This document shows, in pieces, positions 22,211 through 30,731 of a stretch of 64,000 bases of DNA. Below the pieces are notes generated by a model. It was not told the origin of the DNA. It searched no databases and saw only the letters and a program-made list of their open reading frames with translations. The position numbers and the translations under genes were made by a program. The first letter of the stretch is position 1. Every line of letters begins with the position of its first letter. The DNA is from Ruminococcus sp. Marseille-P6503 (GTDB taxonomy: Bacteria > Bacillota > Clostridia > Oscillospirales > Ruminococcaceae). The stretch is from positions 992,001 to 1,056,000 of the forward strand of contig NZ_UWPB01000002.1 in assembly GCF_900604945.1 (NCBI RefSeq), read 5' to 3'.

Positions 22211-22239
22211 AAAAAAAATGCAGAGCAACGGTGCTCTGC
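22211..22239 (-). terminator. Terminator of candidate small RNA 2
   Basis: GCAGAGCA - CCGT - TGCTCTGC followed by ATTTTTTTT on the minus strand. Confidence 0.88.
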
Positions 22240-22335
22240 GGAAAATAAAATAAAAAAACTATGTGTAGAACAAAAGAAAGGAGACAACAAAACGGATGTT
22301 AAATCAAACAATAATTGTTCAATTCCTTAACATCA
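22211..22335 (-). ncRNA. Candidate small RNA 2 (about 125 nt)
   Basis: A minus-strand unit with promoter TTGACT-17-TATAAT (22341-22369) and a perfect terminator hairpin. The 5' end forms a long stem (GATGTTAA/TTAACATC arms at 22295-22302 and 22327-22334 with an inner AACAAT/ATTGTT stem). An unpaired pyrimidine stretch follows (TGTCTCCTTTCTTTTGTTC), complementary to Shine-Dalgarno sequences, then the terminator. No protein is encoded on this strand. The architecture is that of an anti-Shine-Dalgarno regulatory RNA. Confidence 0.6.
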
Positions 22336-22340
22336 ATTTG

Positions 22341-22369
22341 ATTATACTCCATTTTGCTTAAATAGTCAA
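22341..22369 (-). promoter_or_regulatory. Promoter of candidate small RNA 2
   Basis: Minus strand TTGACT (22364-22369), 17-base spacer, TATAAT (22341-22346). Confidence 0.8.
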
Positions 22370-22725
22370 GGAAATGAGAAAAACATTTTCAAACGCTTAA
22401 CTTTTTCGTCGGTTTGTACAAATATAGTGTGCTTTTACTGGACATTTTTACATCAGTAATTTAATTTATTCTGCCTGTAACTAAAATTGAGTTAAAATAA
22501 TTCAATCATTTACTTTAAAGTATGTAAATCAAAGAAGGATCTGCTTTTGAAATAAGGGAAGGAAGTCTGCTTTACAGCAGCTCCCCGCAAGCCGCGCGCC
22601 GCGTCACGGACTGCGAGGAACTGCCGTGAAGACGAAACAGAGCAAACCCGCTTACCTGAAACGTTCTTCAGAAAAAACAGGCTCCCTTTCCTTATGTCAA
22701 AAAACAATTTTTCCTGAAAACTGAA
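22370..22725. other. Intergenic region with an unassigned GC-rich block
   Basis: No gene is supported. 22380-22520 is AT-rich. 22555-22690 is GC-rich with short hairpins (CTGCT/AGCAG near 22567; CACGG/CCGTG near 22605-22630) and could be part of an RNA, but I cannot assign it. An open frame at 22510-22707 has no ribosome binding site and an implausible composition. Confidence 0.4.
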
Positions 22726-22932
22726 TTATGACATTTCCACCAGCTCGTTATCCCTGAAAAACAGTGAAATGCACCAGATCGCTGATATTGCGACCAACAC
22801 ATAAATAATTCTGCTGATAATCGCCGCCGAACCTCCGAAAAGAAAGGCTACCAGGTCAAACTGGAAAATTCCGATAAGGCCCCAGTTGATTCCTCCGACG
22901 ATTAGCAGAAAAAGCGCAATCTTGTCAAGCAT
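22726..22932 (-). CDS. DUF378 small membrane protein
   Basis: 68 residues after GAAAGGACGG. Two membrane helices with the DUF378 signature LLIVGGINWGLIGIFQFDLVAFLFGG, then a second helix (IIYVLVAISAIWCISLFF) and a short acidic tail. The family (YuzA-like) is widespread and of unknown function. It is transcribed alone. Confidence 0.88.
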   Translation of the reverse strand: MLDKIALFLLIVGGINWGLIGIFQFDLVAFLFGGSAAIISRIIYVLVAISAIWCISLFFRDNELVEMS

Positions 22933-23072
22933 TTTTTATACCGTCCTTTCTGTAAATGGTATTACACGCTAAAGACAGCTTTTTGTCCTTGCACTCATAT
23001 TATTGCCGGTAAAAAAATATTTATACGATAAAAAAACGGAAATTTTTGTCCGAAAAGGATTTCGCATAACAG

Positions 23073-23095
23073 AGCTGAATTTTAATCAGCTTTTT
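23073..23095 (+). terminator. Orphan plus-strand terminator
   Basis: AGCTGA - 7-base loop - TCAGCT followed by T residues. No plus-strand gene is seen upstream within 400 bases, so it either marks an unseen short transcript or blocks readthrough into the sugar operon. Confidence 0.5.
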
Positions 23096-23157
23096 GTTTT
23101 GTTCAGAATTACTTAAATTTTATTTTGAAATTCTATTTAATAATATACAAAAAACAC

Positions 23158-23186
23158 TGGACAATGTGTTTTTAATATGGTATAAT
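23158..23186 (+). promoter_or_regulatory. Mutarotase promoter
   Basis: TGGACA, 17-base spacer ending in TGG, TATAAT (23181-23186). Confidence 0.7.
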
Positions 23187-23196
23187 TATTGATATT

Positions 23197-23204
23197 AAAC
23201 GTTT
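23197..23204. promoter_or_regulatory. LacI-type operator core
   Basis: The palindrome AAACGTTT, flanked by TT and AC, lies about ten bases after the -10. LacI-family sugar repressors bind sites with a central CG like this. Confidence 0.35.
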
Positions 23205-23239
23205 ACGTTATCAAAAGGATAAAAAGGGGATATACTAAG

Positions 23240-24250
23240 ATGAGCTGCTGTGCCGATACGGAATATGATTTTAAAGGAATTAAATGCGTCAGGCTTGAAA
23301 CGGAAAAATATCTGGCTGTCGTTTCACCGGAAACCGGCTGCGGAGTTCTGAGGCTTTTTGACAAAAAAAACCGTATTGAAATTTTTCGGTACAGAGATGA
23401 CTGCACGATCGGCACGATAAATGAGGCCAGAGAGATCTGGGGACTTCCGACGCTGTATCTTCCGAACCGTTATGACGGAGGAATTATAAAAACATCGGAC
23501 GCTTTATATAAGCTTCCGATAAATGAAAAGGATACGGGTAATTTTCTGCACGGCTGGGTTCATAAACGCGTCCACAGCGTTGATGAAGCGTTTGCCGATG
23601 ATCGGAAAGCCGTTGTGAAAACCTCTTTTGAGCATAACGGTTCAGATGAAATGTATAAATATTTTCCCCTTGATTTCAGGATATCATATACCTTTACCCT
23701 TTCCGACGAAAAAGGACTTGAGCAGGAAATACGGCTTGAAAATAAAAGCGGGAAAATGCTTCCTGTTTCGCTCTGCACTCATACCTGCATCAACGCTCCG
23801 ATGACGGAAGGCGGCAGGGAAGATTCCATGCGCCTGTGCGTTCCGGTAGAGAAAAAGTGCGAGCTTGACGAAAGGTTCCTGCCTACGGAAAGGCTGCTTG
23901 AATTGTCAGATTGGGATACTGAATATAAAAACGGAACAAAACGTCCGACGCTGCAGGAAATTTCAAACGATATGTTTACAGCCTGTATGAACGACCTTGA
24001 CGGTAAGGCTTTTTATGGAATCGTCGTTACCGATACCGCTACCGGCCGCAGGATATTAAACGAGGTGTCCAGGGAGTTTAAATTCTGGAATATGTGGAAT
24101 AATGACGGCGACAAGGGGTATTTCTGCCCCGAGCCGATGACCGCGATGATAAATTCTCCTAATTTAAGTCTGCCCGGAGAGGTCAGCGGTTATGCCGAGC
24201 TTGCGGGAGGAGAAAGCTTTGTCTGCGGACAGAGGTTTTTTACAGACTGA
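23240..24250 (+). CDS. Aldose 1-epimerase family protein (mutarotase-like)
   Basis: 336 residues from the ATG at 23240 with AAAGGGG upstream. It has the beta-sandwich pattern of galactose mutarotase-like enzymes: CVRLETEKYLAVVSPETGCGVLRL, GLPTLYLPNRYDGGII, NFLHGWVHKR with the conserved His, and a late PEPMTAMINSPN. It would interconvert sugar anomers. It stands directly before cellobiose phosphorylase, whose substrates and products are anomer-specific. The substrate is not known. Confidence 0.85.
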   Translation: MSCCADTEYDFKGIKCVRLETEKYLAVVSPETGCGVLRLFDKKNRIEIFRYRDDCTIGTINEAREIWGLPTLYLPNRYDGGIIKTSDALYKLPINEKDTGNFLHGWVHKRVHSVDEAFADDRKAVVKTSFEHNGSDEMYKYFPLDFRISYTFTLSDEKGLEQEIRLENKSGKMLPVSLCTHTCINAPMTEGGREDSMRLCVPVEKKCELDERFLPTERLLELSDWDTEYKNGTKRPTLQEISNDMFTACMNDLDGKAFYGIVVTDTATGRRILNEVSREFKFWNMWNNDGDKGYFCPEPMTAMINSPNLSLPGEVSGYAELAGGESFVCGQRFFTD

Positions 24251-24350
24251 TTTACGGCTTTTCTTACGGTTCGGCGAATCGCTTTTCCGAGGAAATTTGA
24301 TTGATGTAAATTAATTTATACATATAAATATTTGAAAGGTGGATTTTAAA

Positions 24351-26801
24351 ATGAAATTCGGTTTTTTTGATGACGCCGGCAAGGAGTACGTCATCACCAA
24401 TCCAAGAACTCCGTATCCATGGATAAATTATCTGGGAACTCAGGAGTTTTTCTCCCTCATTTCCAATACGGCGGGAGGTTATCACTTCTTTAAGGACGCA
24501 AGGCTCAGAAGGATCACCCGTTACCGCTATAACAACGTTCCCGTTGATATGGGAGGAAGATATTTTTACATAAAAGACGGCGACACTATATGGTCTCCCG
24601 GCTGGAGCCCCGTAAAAACAGAGCTTGACAGCTATTCCTGCCGCCACGGAATGGGCTATACTGTTATCAAGGGCGCAAAGAACGGCGTAGAGGCTGAAGT
24701 AACGTTCTTTGTTCCGCAGAATTTCAACGGCGAGGTTCAGAAGGTTGTGCTGAAAAACACCTCTGGATCAAAGAAAAGCTTCAAGCTGTTTTCCTTTATT
24801 GAATGGTGTCTGTGGAACGCGCAGGACGATTCTACCAACTTCCAGAGAAACTTCAATACCGGTGAAGTTGAGATAGAGGGCTCAACGATCTATCATAAGA
24901 CGGAGTATAAGGAGCGCAGGGATCACTTTGCGTTCTATACCGTAAACGCCGATATATGCGGATTTGACACTGACAGAGAAAGCTTTGTCGGACTTTACAA
25001 CGGCTTTGAGAATCCTCAGGCGGTTCTTGCCGGAAAGTCGAATAATTCCGTTGCCGACGGTTGGTCGCCTGTAGCTTCCCATTGTCTGGATATTACGCTT
25101 GAAGCCGGAGAGGAAAAGACGCTTGTGTTCCTGCTCGGTTATGTTGAAAACGGAGAAAACAAGTGGAACGCCGACGGCTCTATGAACAAGTCCAAGGCTT
25201 ATGAAATGATAGAGGCTATGAATACTGCCGAAAAGGCGGACAAGGCTCTTGCCGAGCTGAAAGCCTACTGGAACGATCTGCTTTCTCAGTATCATGTTGA
25301 AACCTCCGACGAAAAGCTCAACAGAATGGTGAATATATGGAACCAGTATCAGTGCATGGTTACATTCAATATGTCCCGTTCCGCTTCATACTTTGAAAGC
25401 GGCATAGGCAGAGGAATGGGCTTCAGGGATTCAAATCAGGACCTGCTCGGCTTTGTACATCAGATTCCTGAAAGAGCAAGAGAAAGAATACTCGATCTTG
25501 CCGCTACTCAGCTGGAGGACGGAGGCTGCTATCATCAGTATCAGCCTCTCACCAAAAAAGGAAATAATGAGATCGGCGGCGATTTCTCAGACGATCCGCT
25601 GTGGATGATACTTTCCACTGCTCAGTATATAAAGGAAACAGGAGATTACTCGATACTTGACGAAATGGTGCCTTATGACAATGACGAAAGCAAGGCTCAG
25701 ACAATGATGCACCACCTGAAGCAGAGCTTCTGGCACGTCGCTAAATTTATAGGTCCTCACGGTCTGCCTCTTGCAATGAGAGCCGACTGGAACGACTGTC
25801 TTAACCTTTCCTGTCATTCGGACGTTCCCGGTGAAAGCTTCCAGACCTATACTTCTCCTAAATACGGGGAGGATAAATTCAGTCGTACGGCGGAATCTGT
25901 AATGGTTGCGGCAATGATGTCCTACATCGGACCCGAATATGTCGCTCTGTGCAGATATAAGGGTCTTGACGACGAGGCTGCAAAGGCTCAGTCTGAGATC
26001 GAGATAATGAACAGAAATACGATGGAATTCGGCTGGGACGGAGAGTGGTTCCTCCGTGCATACGACGATTTCGGCAATAAGGTCGGTTCTCATGAGTGTG
26101 AGGAGGGCAAGATATTTATTGAGCCTCAGGGCTTTGCGGTTATGGGCGGACTCGGCAGAGATTCCGGCAAGGATATACTTACCCTAAACAGCGTAAAGAA
26201 ATATCTTGATTCCAAATACGGTCTTGTGCTGAACAATCCCGCGTTTACAAGGTACTATAAGGAATACGGCGAGATTTCCACATATCCTGCGGGCTACAAG
26301 GAAAATGCGGGTATCTTCTGTCACAACAACGCGTGGATAATTTGCGCCGAGGCGGCCATAGGACGCGGAGATCAGGCCTTTGAATACTATTCAAAGATCG
26401 CTCCGGCATATCTTGAGGATATTTCCGATCTGCACAGAACCGAGCCCTATGTATACGCTCAGATGATTGCAGGAAAGGACGCGGGCAGACACGGCGAGGC
26501 AAAGAATTCATGGCTGACGGGAACTGCTGCATGGAATTTTGTGGCAATATCTCAGTTTATTCTCGGATGTATTCCCGATTACGACGGCTTGAAGATTGAT
26601 CCTTCAATACCTGAGTCATGGGACGGCTTTAAGCTTGTCAGAAAATACCGCGGCAATACATACAGCATAACGGTTAAGAATCCCGATCATATTTCCAAGG
26701 GAATCAGAAGCGTAACAGTTGACGGCGTGAAGATTAACGGAAATATTCTGCCGGTATTTGAAAAGGGTACGGCTCATGAAGTCGAGGTTATAATGGGATA
26801 A
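24351..26801 (+). CDS. Cellobiose phosphorylase (GH94)
   Basis: 816 residues from the ATG at 24351 after GAAAGGTGG. It splits cellobiose with phosphate to glucose 1-phosphate and glucose in the cytoplasm. N-terminal beta-sandwich ([36 protein letters not shown]), then an (alpha/alpha)6 barrel with [48 protein letters not shown] and the [10 protein letters not shown] segment that carries the catalytic Asp in the family. The close match to cellobiose-type enzymes favours cellobiose over chitobiose. A terminator follows. Confidence 0.93.
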   Translation: MKFGFFDDAGKEYVITNPRTPYPWINYLGTQEFFSLISNTAGGYHFFKDARLRRITRYRYNNVPVDMGGRYFYIKDGDTIWSPGWSPVKTELDSYSCRHGMGYTVIKGAKNGVEAEVTFFVPQNFNGEVQKVVLKNTSGSKKSFKLFSFIEWCLWNAQDDSTNFQRNFNTGEVEIEGSTIYHKTEYKERRDHFAFYTVNADICGFDTDRESFVGLYNGFENPQAVLAGKSNNSVADGWSPVASHCLDITLEAGEEKTLVFLLGYVENGENKWNADGSMNKSKAYEMIEAMNTAEKADKALAELKAYWNDLLSQYHVETSDEKLNRMVNIWNQYQCMVTFNMSRSASYFESGIGRGMGFRDSNQDLLGFVHQIPERARERILDLAATQLEDGGCYHQYQPLTKKGNNEIGGDFSDDPLWMILSTAQYIKETGDYSILDEMVPYDNDESKAQTMMHHLKQSFWHVAKFIGPHGLPLAMRADWNDCLNLSCHSDVPGESFQTYTSPKYGEDKFSRTAESVMVAAMMSYIGPEYVALCRYKGLDDEAAKAQSEIEIMNRNTMEFGWDGEWFLRAYDDFGNKVGSHECEEGKIFIEPQGFAVMGGLGRDSGKDILTLNSVKKYLDSKYGLVLNNPAFTRYYKEYGEISTYPAGYKENAGIFCHNNAWIICAEAAIGRGDQAFEYYSKIAPAYLEDISDLHRTEPYVYAQMIAGKDAGRHGEAKNSWLTGTAAWNFVAISQFILGCIPDYDGLKIDPSIPESWDGFKLVRKYRGNTYSITVKNPDHISKGIRSVTVDGVKINGNILPVFEKGTAHEVEVIMG

Positions 26802-26815
26802 CAGCTGGTTATAAA

Positions 26816-26846
26816 AGCGCAGCTCCTTTAAGGGACTGCGCTTTTT
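26816..26846 (+). terminator. Terminator after cellobiose phosphorylase
   Basis: AGCGCAG...CTGCGCT with an inner CCTT/AAGG pairing, then TTTT. Confidence 0.88.
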
Positions 26847-26948
26847 ATGTTTATTATTTATCCATAAAAACAATGAAATTTGTGATAATTATCAATTAAG
26901 CAAGTGAAAAACATAAAAATTTCTGCGCCTTTTACCCATTTTGAGTTG

Positions 26949-26977
26949 TTGACTTCAATTTTGCATTGTGATATAAT
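26949..26977 (+). promoter_or_regulatory. Promoter of the two-repeat surface protein
   Basis: TTGACT, 17-base spacer, TATAAT (26972-26977). Confidence 0.82.
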
Positions 26978-27051
26978 AACAATGAAATATGGTAAAATTA
27001 CATATATTATGTGTAATAACATTGTGCAAATTACCAAAAGGAGAAGTGAAC

Positions 27052-28251
27052 ATGAAAAAATTTTTATCGGCATTGACCGGCTTGGCAGTGAGCGCTGCGC
27101 TTTTTCTCAGCTTTGCGCTTACCGCTTTTGCAAAAGAGGATGTTGAGATCGACGTTTCAGCGGCAGAGGAAGCGTCAGACTGGGGACAAACCTTTGAGCT
27201 TACCGCCGATGTGTTCAGCCCTCTGAGAATGTCGGCTGATTCTCAGGTAAAGATTGAGTTTGAAACAGACGCGGATTATGAGAAGGCGCCGGTGGAGCTT
27301 ATAATTCTGAGCTGGGATAATACCGATTCTCCCAACGCTGACGACGACGGCGGACTGTGGGTCAAGGTGGCTCCCTTAGACTTCGGCGACGGCGAGGCCG
27401 TATTTGATTTTGACGATATGGCTGAGGCATACGGCACCAAGGACTTTAAGCAGATAAAGTCGATTCTTATCGGAGATACGGGAATAACCTCTGTCAAGCT
27501 TACAAAAATGACGATTACCAACTGTATTGCCGAGGAGGATCTGGACGGTGAAAACTCGCTTAAATCCGTTGAGATCGACTGTAAAGACGCTAAGGAGTCT
27601 AAAAACTGGGGACAGAGCATTATGGTCGAATACACGGATTTTGACACGACCAGAATGACTTCAAAGTCGCAGATAATTGTCGACTATGAAATAGATAAAA
27701 AAGACGTAGACCAGGCGCCCTGCGAGCTTGTTTTCCAGAGCTGGGAAAACCCCGATACGCCTATGGCGGATGAGGACGGGAATGTATGGGCAAAAATCGC
27801 TCCCGCCGAGTTTACGGATACCCAGGCGGTTTTTGACTACATAGATATAATCGAGGCCTACGGAACAGCCAACTTTGAGAAGGTAAGCGCCATTTGTATA
27901 GGCGACGCGGGCTTCTGCAAGCTGAAATGCACCGGAATAACCGTGACCAATTGCACCGATAACGGCACTCACAAGGTTGACGCCGCTCAGAATTCATCTG
28001 AGGAACGGCAGGAAGAATCCTCGGAAGCGTCAGAGGCTGTTTCATCAGCGGCCGAAACGGAGGCTCAGCAGGCGAATACCAATGCCGGTTCAGACAGCGG
28101 CTCCGGAAATGTAATATTTATCATAATCGGCGTAGTTTCGGGAATAGTGCTTGCAGTAGGCGTTGTCGTAATTATAATGAATAAAAAGAGCGGCGCTGCT
28201 TACGACGTAAATTCCGGTAAATTCGTATCCAAGAAAAAATCAAAGAAATAA
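27052..28251 (+). CDS. Surface protein with two tandem beta-sandwich-like repeats
   Basis: 399 residues from the ATG at 27052 after AAAAGGAG. Signal peptide (LSALTGLAVSAALFLSFALT, cleavage near AFA). Two related units of about 145 residues follow. Each begins VEID...WGQ, has a WDN/WEN motif before a Pro-Asp/Ala-Asp acidic loop, then W.K(V/I)AP, FD(F/Y).D..EAYGT, and ends in ITNC/VTNC. A Ser/Glu-rich linker, one membrane helix (FIIIGVVSGIVLAVGVVVII) and a basic tail (KKKSKK) anchor it. The modules resemble non-catalytic carbohydrate-binding domains of ruminococci. Binding is inferred, not shown. Confidence 0.8.
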   Translation: MKKFLSALTGLAVSAALFLSFALTAFAKEDVEIDVSAAEEASDWGQTFELTADVFSPLRMSADSQVKIEFETDADYEKAPVELIILSWDNTDSPNADDDGGLWVKVAPLDFGDGEAVFDFDDMAEAYGTKDFKQIKSILIGDTGITSVKLTKMTITNCIAEEDLDGENSLKSVEIDCKDAKESKNWGQSIMVEYTDFDTTRMTSKSQIIVDYEIDKKDVDQAPCELVFQSWENPDTPMADEDGNVWAKIAPAEFTDTQAVFDYIDIIEAYGTANFEKVSAICIGDAGFCKLKCTGITVTNCTDNGTHKVDAAQNSSEERQEESSEASEAVSSAAETEAQQANTNAGSDSGSGNVIFIIIGVVSGIVLAVGVVVIIMNKKSGAAYDVNSGKFVSKKKSKK

Positions 28252-28276
28252 TTGCTTTAAAATCAGCTGATCATAA

Positions 28277-28359
28277 AAACCGAACAGCTGCTATGCGGCA
28301 GATCGGCTTTCTGTAAAAAATGTGTTTTACGGGAAGTCTGGTCTGCCGCTTTTCGGTTT
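28277..28359. repeat. Long inverted repeat (nested stems)
   Basis: AAACCGAA (28277-28284) pairs with TTCGGTTT (28352-28359), and GCGGCAGA (28295-28302) with TCTGCCGC (28342-28349). An inner GTAAAA/TTTTAC stem caps it. It probably acts as a terminator for the preceding gene. Confidence 0.65.
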
Positions 28360-28429
28360 AACTCTCCGGCTTTATGGCGTTTTGTAAGCCTTCCGCTGCG
28401 CCTGCCGCGAAAATGCGGGCAGATTTTGC

Positions 28430-28458
28430 TTGATTTATTCTGCGCCGTGTGCTATAAT
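28430..28458 (+). promoter_or_regulatory. Promoter of the second lipoprotein gene
   Basis: TTGATT, 17-base spacer ending in TGC, TATAAT (28453-28458). Confidence 0.75.
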
Positions 28459-28502
28459 TATTTATATATAACAAAACGTGTGTAAAAATAAAAGGATCGG
28501 AG

Positions 28503-29606
28503 ATGAAACATAAAATGCGAATAAAAAAAATACTGGCGGGCATTTTATGCGCGGCGGTTTCGGCAGCAGCTATGACCTCGTGCGACAAAGATGAAAGCAG
28601 CGCGATAAACAGCAGTACTGAATCAAAAAATACCGGAGTTAATTCCGCTCTTTCGCCTGTTGAAATAAAGGACTATTCCTTTCCGGAGTTTATGGAGGAA
28701 ATAAGCGTTCCGGATATGCTTTCAAATGAGATATACTCCTCGTTTAATAAGGAGGAGCTGGCAAAAAAGGTTGAAGAGCAGCCTTTCGAGGAATATGTAT
28801 GTATTGAAAGCTACCTTGATACATATTATGTTTTTGAGGAGGACGGGTTTGTCGGTATCATAAATAAGCATGGAACCGTTGTGATCGAGGCGGACACCTA
28901 TTCTTCCGCCGAGCTTGTGTCTGACGATCTTATAAAGCTGAATTATCCTGAGGGTTCGGGTATGTCTGCGGATTATCTGCGGGTAAGCGGTGGCTACGGA
29001 AAGCTTGTTGAGGATCACAGCTTTTCCGCAGAAGCTATAGCGGTTTCAGCCGTATATGATTCTCAGGAAGACAAGGAGCTTTATGAGCTTACGGTAAACG
29101 GAAAATCAGTATATGATAAAAAGTGGGACAGCCTTGATCCTGCAAACATTGAAGATATAGACACTGCAAAAAAGGCGTCGGCAGTTTACAAGGCGTCCTC
29201 GTCGAGTCAGCATTATTTTATTGTTTTTGACGACTATTACAATATAAAGATTTATGAGGGCGTTTATGGAATGATAAAGCTGAAAATCGGAGATGTGTAC
29301 GGGGAGTGCTACATTCTCAGCGGCGATCATTACAGCGAGCTGGAAAAAATGATAGCAAGCTTCGGAAGCGAAAGCGCTGTCAGCAGACCGAGCAAGGACG
29401 AAAATCTGGATTTTATCCAGATAGTATTCGGACTGAGCGCCCGCGACCGTGTTCAGGTAACTATTTCCGCGGACGGCTATTGCTTTACGGACAGCCTTAC
29501 TCATAACGAACAGCCGGCAAATAAATATTTTACAGTACTGAGCCGTGAAACCTTTATCGATCTGGTCAATTGGGTTGACGGTACGCTGGCGCAGGAGTAT
29601 GAATAA
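28503..29606 (+). CDS. Secreted lipoprotein of unknown function
   Basis: 367 residues. A basic start, hydrophobic core and a lipobox-like AMTSC predict a lipid-anchored protein, followed by a Ser/Asn-rich linker. The mature part alternates acidic, aromatic and Ser residues. It has an FVGIINKHGTVVIEADTYSSAELVSDDLIKL stretch that looks like a KWG/WG-type repeat strand, and a later KIYEGVYGMIKLKIGDVYGECYIL strand set. No clear family is recognised. Confidence 0.75.
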   Translation: MKHKMRIKKILAGILCAAVSAAAMTSCDKDESSAINSSTESKNTGVNSALSPVEIKDYSFPEFMEEISVPDMLSNEIYSSFNKEELAKKVEEQPFEEYVCIESYLDTYYVFEEDGFVGIINKHGTVVIEADTYSSAELVSDDLIKLNYPEGSGMSADYLRVSGGYGKLVEDHSFSAEAIAVSAVYDSQEDKELYELTVNGKSVYDKKWDSLDPANIEDIDTAKKASAVYKASSSSQHYFIVFDDYYNIKIYEGVYGMIKLKIGDVYGECYILSGDHYSELEKMIASFGSESAVSRPSKDENLDFIQIVFGLSARDRVQVTISADGYCFTDSLTHNEQPANKYFTVLSRETFIDLVNWVDGTLAQEYE

Positions 29607-29662
29607 TATATAAATTTTTTGCAGGATATTGACGAAGCCTTGCATGGCATGGCTTAATAATG

Positions 29663-29691
29663 TTGACACAGCGGCGTAAATGTGTTATGAT
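29663..29691 (+). promoter_or_regulatory. tepA promoter
   Basis: TTGACA, 17-base spacer, TATGAT (29686-29691). The leader has a further small hairpin (AGATTT/AAATCT with ACCT/AGGT inside) at 29728-29758. Confidence 0.75.
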
Positions 29692-29797
29692 TAAAAACGT
29701 TTGGAATATTTCCTGCATATTACGCAGAGATTTGACCTATACTAAGGTATATAAATCTTTGTGAAAGGAGCAGTGCTTCAAAAAGGAAGCATGGTCG

Positions 29798-30547
29798 TTG
29801 AATATGCCGGAAAACCAGAATAACGGAGAGATCCAGCAGCCGCCTCAGGAAGCTGATGATCCAGGCTCTCCTTCTCCTGAAGAAACGGAGCAGCAGCGTG
29901 AACAGATCAAGGAAATGGGCGAGGTTGCAACGCCTAACGCAAAGCATCTGATTCACTGTCTTAATATAATCGGTCAGGTAGAAGGGCATTATATTCTGCC
30001 GCCCCAGAACAAGACTACAAAATATGAGCATATAATTCCCGCGCTTGTCGCGATAGAGCAGGACAGGTCGATAGAAGGGCTTGTTATTATCCTTAACACT
30101 GTCGGCGGAGACGTTGAGGCAGGTCTTGCAATAGCCGAGCTTGTCGCCGGAATGAAAACTCCTACGGTATCTCTGGTGGTAGGCGGCGGACATTCGATAG
30201 GGGTTCCGCTGGCGGTATGCGCAAAGAGGTCGTTCATAGTTCCGTCGGCGACAATGACGATTCATCCGGTCAGAATGAACGGTCTGGTGCTCGGGGTCCC
30301 TCAGACGCTTTCCTACTTTGACAAAATGCAGGAGAGAATAGTCCGCTTTGTGGCTGACAATTCCGGAATAAGCCCCGATAAGTTCAGAGAGCTTATGATG
30401 ACTACCGGCGAGCTTATGATGGACGTCGGTACAGTGCTCGACGGAGAACGGGCGGTCGAAGTAGGTCTTATAGACCAGCTAGGGGGTCTGTCAGACGCTA
30501 TAGAGTGCCTTTATGAAATGATAGAGGACGGAGGCGGTGGGGAGTAG
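29798..30547 (+). CDS. tepA: TepA-like ClpP-fold protease
   Basis: 249 residues from TTG at 29798, eight bases after AAGGAAG; an ATG two codons later is the alternative. An acidic, Pro/Gln-rich N-terminus precedes a ClpP-fold core: [46 protein letters not shown] with the probable nucleophile Ser, and [12 protein letters not shown] with the His. In Bacillus the orthologue is near ylzJ and spoIIIE and degrades spore-protecting or exported proteins. The same neighbours follow here, supporting orthology. Confidence 0.88.
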   Translation: MNMPENQNNGEIQQPPQEADDPGSPSPEETEQQREQIKEMGEVATPNAKHLIHCLNIIGQVEGHYILPPQNKTTKYEHIIPALVAIEQDRSIEGLVIILNTVGGDVEAGLAIAELVAGMKTPTVSLVVGGGHSIGVPLAVCAKRSFIVPSATMTIHPVRMNGLVLGVPQTLSYFDKMQERIVRFVADNSGISPDKFRELMMTTGELMMDVGTVLDGERAVEVGLIDQLGGLSDAIECLYEMIEDGGGGE

Positions 30548-30548
30548 A

Positions 30549-30662
30549 ATGCTTTATACTGTTATTGATATTTACGAGGTTCTGCGCACCGACAGCGTTT
30601 ATGAGCCTAAGACCGATAATTACCTTGAGGTCAATACGGATCCGTTTTGGTATTTAAAATAG
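30549..30662 (+). CDS. ylzJ: YlzJ-like small protein
   Basis: 37 residues (MLYTVIDIYEVLRTDSVYEP... ends DPFWYLK), beginning two bases after the tepA stop, with GGTGGGGAG just upstream. Small proteins of the YlzJ family follow tepA in Bacillus and many Clostridia. The function is unknown. The start ILY-like strand and position make it convincing despite the length. Confidence 0.75.
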   Translation: MLYTVIDIYEVLRTDSVYEPKTDNYLEVNTDPFWYLK

Positions 30663-30667
30663 TTCCA

Positions 30668-30687
30668 AGCCCTGTCTGAGGGCTTTC
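30668..30687 (+). terminator. Possible terminator after ylzJ
   Basis: AGCCCT - 5-base loop - AGGGCT followed by a short TTTC. The T-run is weak. Confidence 0.45.
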
Positions 30688-30731
30688 ATACATAATGCAA
30701 CGCAATTAATTTTCGGAAAGGAAAGTACATA

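Noticed and set aside
22296-22361. 21-codon hydrophobic open frame on the plus strand opposite small RNA 2, with AAAGGAG upstream
   Set aside because: The site is 12 bases from the ATG and there is no plus-strand promoter or terminator, whereas the minus strand has a complete promoter-terminator unit.
22510-22707. 65-codon minus-strand open frame
   Set aside because: No ribosome binding site and the translation has an implausible composition across a GC-rich block.
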